Shown here: positions 48,951 to 57,334 of the stretch, piece after piece
How positions within the stretch are numbered: position 1 is the stretch's first letter
How the letters are laid out: the number at the start of each line of letters is the position of its first letter
Assembly: GCF_900104795.1 (NCBI RefSeq)
Contig: NZ_FNTG01000004.1
Coordinates: forward strand, 124,001-188,000
Origin: Burkholderia sp. WP9
Lineage (GTDB): Bacteria; Pseudomonadota; Gammaproteobacteria; Burkholderiales; Burkholderiaceae
Length of the DNA stretch: 64,000 nucleotides
Reading direction: 5' to 3'
Made by a program: the position numbers and the translations under genes
The notes under the pieces: generated by a model
Told to the model about the DNA's origin: nothing
What the model saw: the letters and a program-made list of their open reading frames with translations, nothing else
Database searches by the model: none

Positions 48951-49924
48951 GCAACATGCGAGAGCAGCTGCTGGCCAAGACGTCCGGGATCCGGACGACC
49001 TCATCTATCAAGGAAGATGAGGTCAAGCGTAGCAACCGAACGCAGACGGCGCCTGGCCTCGCGGGTGCGCTTGCGGTAGCGCAACTACGTGTCCAAGAGC
49101 TGGAGTCCACTGGCGCCGCGTCGCAATTGTCTGTGTCCGACATCGTACCGAACCCCTGGCAGCCGCGGAGAGTATTCAACGAGGCGAAGCTGTCGGAGCT
49201 GGCCGAGTCCATTCGTGAAGTCGGGCTTATGCAGCCCATCGTGGTCCGCCGCGCCGACGATATCTATCAGATTGTGGCGGGCGAACGTCGGTGGCGCGCA
49301 CATAAGATGGTGGGACTCGAAGCCATCAAGGCTGTCGTTGTGGAGTGCTCCGACGAAGACATGGCTGTGCTAGCCCTCGTGGAAAATGTTAGTCGTGACG
49401 ACTTGTCCGACTATGAAGTTGCCATGTCCATGAGGCAGACGGAGAAGGAGTTCCCTGACCGTAAGCGGATGGCCGAGGCACTGGGTATGTCCCGCAGCGG
49501 GCTCTACCAGTTCCTCTCGTTTGAAAATTTACCGGACTTCATCAGGAAGGACCTCGACATTCAGCCGCGGTTGCTTGGCGGGACTGCTGCCCAAGCGATT
49601 GTTGCGGCCATCAAGAAACACGGCGAAGACGGTGTGAACGCAGCAATGGAACTCTGGCCGCTCGTGGTAAAGGGCGACATGGACCAGGGGAAGGTGGCAG
49701 CGGCGATTAAGGCGTTGGCAACTCGTCGAACGACGACGACGAATTCTGCAAGCGAGCGGAGCATCGACAAGTTTTTCTCTGGCAAGGAACACGCGGGCTC
49801 CATTACCAAGGACATCAGCGGTATCACGGTGAAAATTAAGGCCGGCGTGCTCACGGACGCGCAGGAGACGCAGATTCGGGAGCTTATCAGCCGGATGTTC
49901 CACGATCAGCCGAAAACAAACTGA
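48947..49924 (+). CDS. parB: Plasmid partition protein ParB
   Basis: A 325-residue ParB. The N-terminal domain has SVSDIVPNPWQPRRVFNEAK, LMQPIVVRRADDIYQIVAGE and RRWRAHKMVGLEAIKAVVVE (CTPase/ParB motif GERRWRA), then VENVSRDDLSDYEVAMSMRQ and the helix-turn-helix RMAEALGMSRSGLYQFLSF. A C-terminal segment (ITVKIKAGVLTDAQETQIRE) is likely the dimer domain. It binds the parS-like sites just downstream and bridges them to ParA. The ATG overlaps the parA stop (ATGA), and a terminator follows 23 bases after the stop. Confidence 0.95.
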   Translation: MSNMREQLLAKTSGIRTTSSIKEDEVKRSNRTQTAPGLAGALAVAQLRVQELESTGAASQLSVSDIVPNPWQPRRVFNEAKLSELAESIREVGLMQPIVVRRADDIYQIVAGERRWRAHKMVGLEAIKAVVVECSDEDMAVLALVENVSRDDLSDYEVAMSMRQTEKEFPDRKRMAEALGMSRSGLYQFLSFENLPDFIRKDLDIQPRLLGGTAAQAIVAAIKKHGEDGVNAAMELWPLVVKGDMDQGKVAAAIKALATRRTTTTNSASERSIDKFFSGKEHAGSITKDISGITVKIKAGVLTDAQETQIRELISRMFHDQPKTN

Positions 49925-49947
49925 GGAACGCTTTACCCTTAACCAAG

Positions 49948-49970
49948 CCCGCCTTGCGCGGGTTTTTTTT
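49948..49970 (+). terminator. Rho-independent terminator of parAB
   Basis: CCCGC and GCGGG arms around a five-base loop, then eight T residues. Confidence 0.85.
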
Positions 49971-49988
49971 CGTCCAGCCGCTCTGAAA

Positions 49989-50265
49989 GTGTCTAGAGTC
50001 GAGGCACATCGCCGGCTGCGAGGCTGTCCGGCCCAGAGCATGCGTGTCTAGACTCTAGACACGAGATTAGGTAGCGGTGAGCGGACACCATGGGGCCACG
50101 CGAGGACCAATGAAGGGCTGCGGACCCTTCGGCGTGTCTAGAGCCTAGACACGCACGAGGACAGCTGTCGGTTCCGAGCAGCGCGGTTTGCATCTCAGCA
50201 ATTCGCGGTTCCCGTAAGCGGCGATGGTTGCGGACGAGGCTTGAGCGGGTCTAGACTCTCGACGC
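49989..50265. repeat. parS: Cluster of four parS-like 19-bp palindromes
   Basis: The consensus GTGTCTAGANTCTAGACAC is perfect at 50044-50062, nearly so at 50134-50152, and degenerate at 49989-50007 and 50247-50265. The position right after parB and the dyad symmetry fit a centromere. Centres are 55, 90 and 113 bases apart. Confidence 0.8.
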
Positions 50266-51232
50266 GCCCCTTCAATGGCAACAGCTACACAGGAGCTAGG
50301 CTGCTATTGAGAAGCTGGGCACGAGAGTCAGCAAATCAGCGCGGGCGCAGTAGCCTGATCAAGTTGAATGCGAAAAGCGTACGGCCCTAGGAGCCTTCAT
50401 GGTAGACCCAAACTTGCGACAAGCATTCATCCGCGGCGGGCAAGTAAGCGTACCTGTTCACCATACCTTCGTCCTGAAAGTTGCTGATTGTTGAGCAAAA
50501 CCCGCTCTCGCAACCGGCTTCGGATTCGAGAAGATGCCTGACGAGCATCCACCGCGACATTCACTTGCGGTGCTCTGGTGCCCTTTGAAGGACAAAGCCC
50601 CGCCCCCGCGGCAGCCCTAAGATCGCGACGAATCAGACTACAGTGGTCAGCAATGTTCGACTCTGAGCGCGGCCATCTCCTTGATGTTGTTTCAGGTCGT
50701 GGTATTTCCTCTTGCAACTGTGTCCATACGTTTGTGGATCAAGCAGGCGTGATTACCATGACCGTATAGCGACGTGTCCATATTTCTGCGTGCTCAAGTA
50801 GCGCCGCACTAGAACCTCCCTCCTCCAGTTGGCCGGCGATGCTACCTGACAGCGATTCAGACCGGTCCACACACCGATCCCCTCTCTCTCGTAGCACCGA
50901 CGATTTCAGTCATCAGGCTCGGGCCGGACAGGCGGCTGTCCAATAGGCCGGTCGTCAGCGGCGCAAGGCCTCCGCGGTTTGTAACGCACTGGCCAGTTGC
51001 GCAGGCGACAATTTCTCTAACGTTTGCGGTGAGCGCCGGATCGTGATCGGCGAGGGACGCCGCGTCAATGACAGTTCATGACGGGCTTGAAGCTACGCCG
51101 CGCGTTGCGGCGTAGCACGGGCAAGCGGCCTTCGTGAAGGTCCTGCGTATCGAAAATGCTCGCTGCGGCGATCATAGCGACGAGGAGATCTTAATTGTGC
51201 GGCGCCACCCGGGAGTCGTGGGACGCCGACTG
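50266..51232. other. Long non-coding region after parS
   Basis: Nearly 1 kb without a supported gene. A perfect 10-bp hairpin (GCTACGCCGC / GCGGCGTAGC) lies at 51092-51116. Short frames at 50427-50717 and 50578-50769 have no family features. This may be plasmid stability or spacer DNA. Confidence 0.45.
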
Positions 51233-52288
51233 TTATCGTGTCACGCGCGAACGGGCCCGCTGCGTCTCCAGCGCGCGCTTCAGCGGTTCGTCGTCGACGT
51301 ACTGGCGGAAGGTCCGTAGATCGCTATGGTCCGTGTTTTCGAGCGCCGCAGAGGCGTCCAGGCCGTCGCGGACCGCCTGAGCGAGCCCTTTGGCGTACGT
51401 GTGACGCAGCCAGTGCGTGGACGCGCGTTCAAACCGGTCGGCATCGACGAGCCGGCCGTGGGCGCGGGCGTAGGCAAACGCCTCACTGCACAGTCCGGTG
51501 ACCAGTTTCCAAATCGCCGTGCGGCTGCGGATGCCCTTGCGTTCACCCCAGCGGGAGCGTCGCACCGACAACAGCAGCGGCAGGTCTTCGTCCGGCAGCG
51601 GCACCGGTGGTAGGCCAAACGCTATTCGGTAGGCCTGCAGCGACAACCAAGCTCGTCGCACGGCACCCAGCGGGGCGTCCGGAAACTCACGGCGGAGAGC
51701 ATGCGGCACCGGTTCGATGCACACATGGCCCATCCGGCACTGCATCACCTCGGTGGTGGGCAGGCCGGTCCGTTCAAACAGGTCCACCGCGAACAGGTCG
51801 CGCGCATTCGCCAGGCACGCCTTGCGGCCGGACTCCGCGCCCGGGCGGGCGGCAATCGCCTCACGCAGGAGCGCCGTGTCGTCAGGTGACCGGAAACGCC
51901 CCGGCTTTTCCGGCCCGCGTCGGCCCACCGTCGGCAGCCCGGTGGCCGGATTCAGCTGCAGGTAGCCGACGTCGCGCAGCCAGTCGAATAGCGACGTGAC
52001 GATTTTCTGGGTCTGGCCCCCCGAGCGCTCGGTCAGTGGCCGGAGGAACGGTCGCCAATCCGCCGCACCGCAACCCGCGCACGCGGATCGACCACGGCGC
52101 TGGCGCCTGCAGGAAGTCGATGTATGCGGAAAACTCATCCAGCCCCCACGCCGAAATCGGTGCATTCACCTTCCGTGAATACCAGAACAGGCGCTCGGCC
52201 CAGATGCGGTACTGTGCGAGCGTGGTTGCGGCTAGGCGCTCGCGGCCGTGAGGGCTGGGTCCGGTTCAAAACGGTCAATCGTGCTCAT
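51233..52288 (-). pseudogene. Tyrosine recombinase with two frameshifts
   Basis: Pieced together from three frames: MSTIDRFEPDPALTAASA (from 52288), then LAATTLAQYRIWAERLFWYS and NAPISAWGLDEFSAYIDFLQ, then from about 52065 ADWRPFLRPLTERSGGQTQK and on to the end. The catalytic part has RDLFAVDLFERTGLPTTEVM (box I Arg-poor), STHWLRHTYAKGLAQ (box II), ALENTDHSDLRTFRQYVDDE with the terminal Tyr. Frame changes near 52233 and 52065 each need one base. Either a decayed gene or sequence errors. It is unlike the DUF3701-type integrases in the module copies. Confidence 0.75.
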
Positions 52289-52425
52289 CGAGGTGCTCCG
52301 GGACGAACCGGGTTGACGTAAGCAACGCAACTAACGGCCTGCGCTTCGCCCCCACGCGCAAGCCCGCTTACGCGTGGCCGTAAGGCCTTGCAACGCAGTG
52401 GGGGCCCGTCAAGATTGGGAGCAGT

Positions 52426-52983
52426 TTAACGGCGAGCTCGCTCACGGCGCAGCCTCCCCACGGCCCATGTTGATGCGAAGCTCGTGCGCCGACGGCGCCG
52501 CGCACAGGAACGAAAAAAGCCAGCTGCCGCGCGCGGGTGCGGGACGAACTGCAGCGCCGGTTCGTGCTCGCTGAAAGTGACGTCGATGAGCCCTCTATCC
52601 GCATGGCGGACAACCGAGTGCGCGCAGAGGAGCAACTGCGGCCCGAAGGTGACCAAAGCGAGCCAGCCCTGCACGGCCTGCGTTTCCGAATGCGTGGCCA
52701 CCCACGCGTCGACCGCATCGTGGCAGTTGGGTCTGGGCACAACTGCTGGCCGCACGCGCGGAATTTCCCTGCCCATTTGGGCAGCGGGCAGGGCCCCGAC
52801 GAGCGCCCGCGCAAGCTCGATCCGAGTCTGGACGACCTCATCGAACTCGCGCGCGTCCTTCTCGAAGCGAACGCGCAGGGCGGGCTCGGTCACGGCAAGT
52901 TCGTCGAGGATATGACGCAGGGAGATTCCGTTTGTTCCGGCATTCTCACTATTGCTTCGGTGGACGGCCGCGCAGGCCTGCAT
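52426..52983 (-). CDS. Hypothetical protein
   Basis: From about residue 15 the product looks like a real protein: NGISLRHILDELAVTEPALR, VRFEKDAREFDEVVQTRIEL, DAWVATHSETQAVQGWLALV, LLLCAHSVVRHADRGLIDVT. The last motif (xHSVVR-xxGxLIDVTxS) is found in small unnamed bacterial proteins. The C-terminal 25 residues are Arg-rich and may be read-through beyond a lost stop. The start is unclear; an ATG at 52983 is used but the conserved part begins near 52930. Function unknown. Confidence 0.45.
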   Translation of the reverse strand: MQACAAVHRSNSENAGTNGISLRHILDELAVTEPALRVRFEKDAREFDEVVQTRIELARALVGALPAAQMGREIPRVRPAVVPRPNCHDAVDAWVATHSETQAVQGWLALVTFGPQLLLCAHSVVRHADRGLIDVTFSEHEPALQFVPHPRAAAGFFRSCARRRRRTSFASTWAVGRLRRERARR

Positions 52984-53173
52984 CGGGCCAGGCCTGCCGG
53001 GCAAGCCGTACGTCTCGCAGCTGTGCCGGCAGCTCGGGCTGCGGCCGCCGTGGCCGGTGCGGGCGGCGGTCACCGGTGCCGCCGCGCATATCGAGATCGG
53101 CGACCGTCATCTGGCGGCGATCCGGCAGATCCTCGCGCGGCCGCAGGTGGAGACGCGCCGGGCCGCGGGATGA
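52952..53173 (+). CDS. Small hypothetical protein upstream of module copy 2
   Basis: A 73-residue frame starting with TTG. It reads QACIGPGLPGKPYVSQLCRQ, LGLRPPWPVRAAVTGAAAHI, EIGDRHLAAIRQILARPQVE, which is protein-like in composition while the opposite strand is not at this place. No family recognised and no clear ribosome site, so the start is uncertain. Confidence 0.35.
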   Translation: MLRWTAAQACIGPGLPGKPYVSQLCRQLGLRPPWPVRAAVTGAAAHIEIGDRHLAAIRQILARPQVETRRAAG

Positions 53174-53335
53174 CAGGAGCGGGGCAGGGGCGCCGGCACG
53201 GCGCAGCGGCCGGATCGGGGGCGGCGGTGCCGTTCTGTCGCCGCCGGTCTTCACTGATAATTGTTATTAGCAGTGAAGGGTTTAATGGGTTAAATGGCGG
53301 GGAGCCGCGAAAAAGGGCGTGTTCCAGAGCCGGCG

Positions 53336-53354
53336 TAATGACAATTTCATTGCG
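53336..53354. promoter_or_regulatory. Dyad upstream of copy 2 antitoxin, probable operator
   Basis: TAATGACAATTTCATTGCG matches the copy 1 site TAATGACAACGTCATTGCG in 17 of 19 positions; the arms here are AATGA/TCATT. It lies 46 bases before the antitoxin start. Confidence 0.65.
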
Positions 53355-53400
53355 TTTCTGCCAGACTGGGCCTTCCCACGGTTTCCGAGCGAGGTTTCCC

Positions 53401-53693
53401 ATGTCCGCCACCCATGCGCTGCCCCCGAAGCGCGAGACGCTAAACATCCGCATCCGGCCCGAAGAGCGGGGGCTGATCGACCGGGCGGCGAGCCGCGGCA
53501 AGAACCGCACTGACTTCATTCTCAAGGCGGCCCGCGCGGCGGCCGAGGAAGCGCTGCTCGAGCAGGTCGTGATGACGGCCAGCCCCGCAGCGTATGCGGC
53601 GTTTCTCGCACGGCTCGATCTGCCGCCGCAACCCAGTGAGCTGTGCCGCGCGATGCAGACCGTCGCGCCATGGGATACCCCGGGCGACGCCGC

Positions 53694-53697
<4 letters not shown>
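53401..53697 (+). CDS. Module copy 2: DUF1778 (TacA-like) antitoxin
   Basis: A 98-residue ribbon-helix-helix antitoxin close to that of copy 1: KRETLNIRIRPEERGLIDRA, ASRGKNRTDFILKAARAAAE, EALLEQVVMTASPAAYAAFL, ending with MQTVAPWDTPGDAA. The reading frame is intact, in contrast to its toxin gene, which is decayed. The last codons overlap the toxin ATG (ATGA at 53694). Confidence 0.92.
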
Positions 53698-54184
<487 letters not shown>

Positions 54185-54186
54185 CC

Positions 54187-54375
54187 GTGGCCAACCAGCC
54201 GCAAACGCTGCCGCTGCCGCCACCGCGCACCGACCTCACCGCGCTGCGCGCGTTCGTGCAGCGGCTGCCTGCAGCGACCCCCGCGCGGCTCTACGACGAT
54301 CCGGAGCTGGCGCCGCATGCGGCCCACACGCGGCAAGTGCCGACGCGATGGACCGCTATCTGGGGTGCCGTCACG
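54187..54375 (+). pseudogene. Module copy 2: tyrosine recombinase N-terminal fragment
   Basis: Starts with GTG two bases after the toxin stop and reads VANQPQTLPLPPPRTDLTAL, RAFVQRLPAATPARLYDDPE, LAPHAA, matching the intact integrase (57335) from its first residue. Then a frameshift follows and DAMDRYL is seen in another frame before homology ends near 54370. The break joins a mazEF remnant on the other strand. Confidence 0.85.
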
Positions 54376-54402
54376 TCCCGCTTCATTCCCACTCGTCCTT
54401 GG

Positions 54403-54594
54403 TCAGCCGCCCGATAAAGTCCATACGTCCTTTTCCGCTGCGCTCCCGGCGATCACGCGGGACTGGCGCGCGTATTCCTCGGCGAAACCAGGCGCGCGCG
54501 TGTCCGGCACCCCAATCGTGACTGGCCGCAGCCCGGCGCGTCGCACGGCCTGGCGTCGCTGGGCGCGGGTGCTCTTTTCCCGGTGAGATGTCAA
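54403..54594 (-). pseudogene. MazE-like antitoxin remnant
   Basis: A 63-residue frame: STRAQRRQAVRRAGLRPVTI, GVPDTRAPGFAEEYARQSRV, IAGSAAEKDV. The QxRRxALRxAGLRPVxIWVPDTRxPGFAEE pattern is that of MazE-type antitoxins. After EKDV the family tail (MDFIGRLTKDEWE) lies in another frame, and the ATG of a mazF-like gene (MKRDVTA) overlaps its stop, but this toxin is cut after a few codons by the copy 2 junction near 54375. Confidence 0.75.
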
Positions 54595-54859
54595 GGCTGT
54601 TTTCCTGACGGGACGCTCACCGCTTACAGGGCGCGGCGCCTTCCTTTATAGGTGAGCCTTTCCGGGATCCGATGACGCAGTCGGGCGCCCATAGGGCGCG
54701 CCGTTTACCGCAAACGACCGTTTCCGCACTACCCAGGATCGGACAGAACTGTGTGCGGTTTGCAACAGGCGATGCCCACTCTTGAAGACACTCTGTCCCA
54801 GACTTTGGTAGCCTTTGCCGTAGCAGAGGATGGGCATCCAACGACGGGAGGAATTTGCC
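54595..54859. other. Intergenic region, no recognisable gene
   Basis: No supported gene between the mazE remnant and the next small gene. Inverted frames show no family features. Confidence 0.35.
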
Positions 54860-55132
54860 ATGCTGAAATGGCTCGCAAACTGGGCTGTGCACAATGCGCT
54901 CACGCCTGAGAAACAGGCTGAAAGAGCGTTGCGACAATTGCGTCTGGAGCTTTTCCAGGCGGAACAGCGGATCCTCGATGCGCAGATGCACGCGGATTAC
55001 TACCGGGCACGTTTGGCTTTCTGTGAGCAGGTCATCAAGGACGGTATCGAGCAGGTCGCCGACCAGCGCAAAGGTCACCTTGAGTCCACACAGGTGTCGC
55101 GGCCGGGACTCAAGCTCACAGCAGCTCAATAG
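54860..55132 (+). CDS. Small helical hypothetical protein
   Basis: A 90-residue protein from the ATG at 54860, with a GGGAGGAA ribosome site. It reads MLKWLANWAVHNALTPEKQA, ERALRQLRLELFQAEQRILD, AQMHADYYRARLAFCEQVIK, DGIEQVADQRKGHLESTQVS: a long coiled coil. The ribosome site favours this start over an ATG at 54830. No family recognised. Confidence 0.65.
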   Translation: MLKWLANWAVHNALTPEKQAERALRQLRLELFQAEQRILDAQMHADYYRARLAFCEQVIKDGIEQVADQRKGHLESTQVSRPGLKLTAAQ

Positions 55133-55330
55133 CGGGCCGGTCGGAGATATTTGAGTCGCACACCCCGCGCAGGCCGTGGAAGCGGCCGCTCGTTGGCGGC
55201 CGTGTTGCCGGGGACGCCGCGGGCGCCGTCAAGTTCCCGGCCAGTGATCTCGACGCGCTGTTTGAACCGATTCCGGAGGTCTTGCTAGCCGCAGCGGCCC
55301 GTCCGCGCGCCAGGACCGGTACACAGGCCG

Positions 55331-55636
55331 GTGATGTCCAGCGCTTCTCGAAATTCCATGACCCCAGCCGATTTTCCGATCTCAGCGAAAGCCGGCCACC
55401 GGCTCACCATCGCCCACGTCGAGGCCGCGCTCTCGCGCTGGCGTGAGCGCAAACCGGTCACGCTTCACACGACGCTCTCACCGGCCGAAGCCCTCGCCAG
55501 ACTGCTTGCGCGAATGACGGCCCGCCGCGAAACCACCATCCGGTGGATCGACCTCATTTTTGTGGAACGTCACGCGCTCGGTATCCTCTATCCGTATCCG
55601 GTCGGCAGCGCCTGGCCGGGGTTACCGCCTGACTGA
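55331..55636 (+). CDS. Hypothetical protein
   Basis: A 101-residue frame: MTPADFPISAKAGHRLTIAH, VEAALSRWRERKPVTLHTTL, SPAEALARLLARMTARRETT, IRWIDLIFVERHALGILYPY. The LTIAHVEAALSRW part recalls the start of DUF3717 proteins. The end overlaps the methylase remnant on the other strand by 15 bases. Function unknown. Confidence 0.45.
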   Translation: MMSSASRNSMTPADFPISAKAGHRLTIAHVEAALSRWRERKPVTLHTTLSPAEALARLLARMTARRETTIRWIDLIFVERHALGILYPYPVGSAWPGLPPD

Positions 55637-56092
55637 AGACGGCGCAGGAAACGCTCCGCCTCCGGCGGATCTTCGAGCAGTCCGGCCCGCTGGTCGGGCA
55701 GAAAGATCAGGCACGCCCAAGGGCTCGAAGACCCGGCCCAAATCCTCTTTCTGGCTAGCGGTTTGCAACGCGCGGCCCGGATACGGCGGATTGCCGACGA
55801 CGTATATTTCCGTTTCCGCCGACGGTGGACAGACGGCGAGCCAATCACGACGCAAGGCGTTACCGTGAACGATGTTACCGCTGTCGCGCAAGGGGAGCGC
55901 GGGCGGCGCCGTGCCGAACTGCTGCTTGAACTGCTCGTTCATTTGATATTCGGCGATCCACAGCGAGAGCTTTGCCGTTTTCGCAGCGAAGTCGGCCAGT
56001 TCGATTCCGTAGAACTGGCTCAGATGCACGCTCGACATCGCAATCGCGTCTTTGCCGAGCTCGGAAAGCCGCGCGAAAACCCGGCTCTCCAT
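55622..56092 (-). pseudogene. Adenine-specific DNA methyltransferase fragment
   Basis: The readable part has SSVHLSQFYGIELADFAAKT, AKLSLWIAEYQMNEQFKQQF and the catalytic motif IV VVGNPPYPGRALQTASQKED. These are hallmarks of class I N6-adenine methylases of type IIG or large restriction enzymes. The S-adenosylmethionine motif I region upstream and the target domain downstream are absent, and the C-terminal part after EPLG is non-homologous. It is a remnant of a restriction-modification system. Confidence 0.75.
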
Positions 56093-56348
56093 TTTCTGTC
56101 ATCGGCGTTCTGAAAGTCGTTTAGATCTGCCGGTCTGAAACTCGTCTTCTTCGTTGGTTTTCTTCGAGGTTATCTATCTATCTAAGACGTAGCTCTTCTT
56201 CGTTTTTTTGCGTTTTCTTCCCTTGTTTGTCGTGTTATTCGGAGTTGGGCCACCAAGGTTGCCCGCGGTGGCCGTGCATGATCGGCGCAAGGGGGCAGAT
56301 CATGAAGCGCCAAAGACAACGTAGGTGCCTGGGTTGTGGAGCGTTGTT

Positions 56349-56415
56349 GGGGTTTGAGGTGCAGTGGAACAGTTATGGATTCTTCCGATAACCGTTCCAC
56401 TGAGCCTCAGACCCC
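56349..56415. repeat. 67-bp near-palindrome upstream of module copy 3
   Basis: Two 28-base arms (starting GGGGTTTGAGGTGCAGTGG, and its inverted counterpart ending CCACTGAGCCTCAGACCCC) match at 24 positions, with an 11-base loop GGATTCTTCCG. It could be a terminator, a cruciform-type recombination site, or the binding site of the downstream integrase. Confidence 0.7.
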
Positions 56416-56464
56416 TTGTTCCGGGCGGATCCGCGCAACGTAAAACACCAGCGGTCTTGATGCA

Positions 56465-56481
56465 TACGGCAATTAGCCGTA
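56465..56481. promoter_or_regulatory. Dyad upstream of copy 3 antitoxin, probable operator
   Basis: TACGGC-AATTA-GCCGTA has perfect six-base arms and lies 24 bases before the ATG at 56505, close to the ribosome site AGGAGG. It differs in sequence from the copy 1 and 2 dyads. Confidence 0.55.
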
Positions 56482-56504
56482 CCATTGCGACAGGAGGATC
56501 CCTC

Positions 56505-56798
56505 ATGAAAACCCCGACCCCACCCACGGCCCGGCTCGAAGCGCGCGTGAGCACCGAGCTGCACGCGCTGCTGCGGCGCGCCGCTGAACTGCAGGGCCGC
56601 ACGATGACCGACTTCGTGATCGCGGCCGTGCAGGACGCCGCGCAGCACGTGATCGAACAGGCCGACGTGATCCGCCTGTCGCAGGCCGACCAGCAGGCGT
56701 TTGCCGACGCGCTGCTCGCGCCCCCGGCGCCGGCGGCCGCCCTCACGCGCGCCTTTGCGCGCCGGCGGAAGCTCGTGCGCGTTGATGACCCGCATTAA
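56505..56798 (+). CDS. Module copy 3: DUF1778-family antitoxin
   Basis: A 97-residue ribbon-helix-helix protein, divergent from copies 1 and 2: RLEARVSTELHALLRRAAEL, QGRTMTDFVIAAVQDAAQHV, IEQADVIRLSQADQQAFADA, then a neutralising tail with ALTRAFARRRKLVRVDDPH. DUF1778 members of this branch (KacA/AtaR-like) have the RTMTDFV core. A strong AGGAGG site precedes it. The toxin ATG directly follows its stop codon (TAAATG). Confidence 0.9.
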   Translation: MKTPTPPTARLEARVSTELHALLRRAAELQGRTMTDFVIAAVQDAAQHVIEQADVIRLSQADQQAFADALLAPPAPAAALTRAFARRRKLVRVDDPH

Positions 56799-57329
56799 AT
56801 GGGCGAGGCGCCGTTTCACCTCGCCCCGCTCGATGCCAGCCATGAGCGCCAGCATTTCCACAGTGGCGCCGCGGCGCCCGATCACTATTTCCACCACCAG
56901 GTCACCCAGGACGTGCGCCGCCGCGTGACCGCCTGCTTCGTCGCGCTGGGCGAGTCCCGTATCGCCGGCTACTACACGCTCGCCTCGGCCAGCGTGTCGC
57001 TCGCCGCGCTACCCGCCGCGCTCGGCAGGAAGCTGCCACGCTACCCGTCGGTGCCGGCGGTGCGCATGGGGCGCCTCGCGGTCGACGCGGATTTCCGCGG
57101 ACAGGGCCTCGGCGGGGCGCTGCTCGCCGATGCGCTCGCACGTGTGATGGCCGCCGACATCGCCGCCTGGGCGCTCGTGGTTGATGCCAAGGACGAGGCC
57201 GCCGCCGCGTTCTACCGCCATCACGGCCTGATCGCGCTTCCCGATTCGCCGCTGATGCTGTTCCTGCCGCTGGCCACCGCGCAGGCGGCCCACAGCGCGG
57301 GCCGTCCCGCAGCGCGCAAGGGACGCTGA
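56799..57329 (+). CDS. Module copy 3: GNAT acetyltransferase toxin
   Basis: A 176-residue GNAT toxin of the AtaT/KacT branch: HLAPLDASHERQHFHSGAAA, PDHYFHHQVTQDVRRRVTAC, FVALGESRIAGYYTLASASV, acetyl-CoA loop VDADFRGQGLGGALLADALA and the catalytic region DEAAAAFYRHHGLIALPDSP. The expected activity is acetylation of aminoacyl-tRNA. All motifs are present, so it should be functional. It is followed five bases later by the integrase ATG, forming an antitoxin-toxin-integrase operon. Confidence 0.93.
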   Translation: MGEAPFHLAPLDASHERQHFHSGAAAPDHYFHHQVTQDVRRRVTACFVALGESRIAGYYTLASASVSLAALPAALGRKLPRYPSVPAVRMGRLAVDADFRGQGLGGALLADALARVMAADIAAWALVVDAKDEAAAAFYRHHGLIALPDSPLMLFLPLATAQAAHSAGRPAARKGR

Positions 57330-57334
57330 ACGCC

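Larger units (their letters stand above)
56093..56504. other. Upstream region of module copy 3
   Basis: About 410 bases, including a pyrimidine-rich low-complexity stretch (56136-56225), the 67-bp near-palindrome (56349-56415) and the operator-like dyad (56465-56481), listed separately. No gene recognised. Confidence 0.5.

Noticed and set aside
49989..50265. Possible IS ends because of repeated TCTAGA palindromes
   Set aside because: There is no transposase between them, each copy is itself a dyad, and they directly follow parB; parS is the better reading.
50427..50769. Short frames on both strands after the parS cluster
   Set aside because: No protein-like features or ribosome sites.
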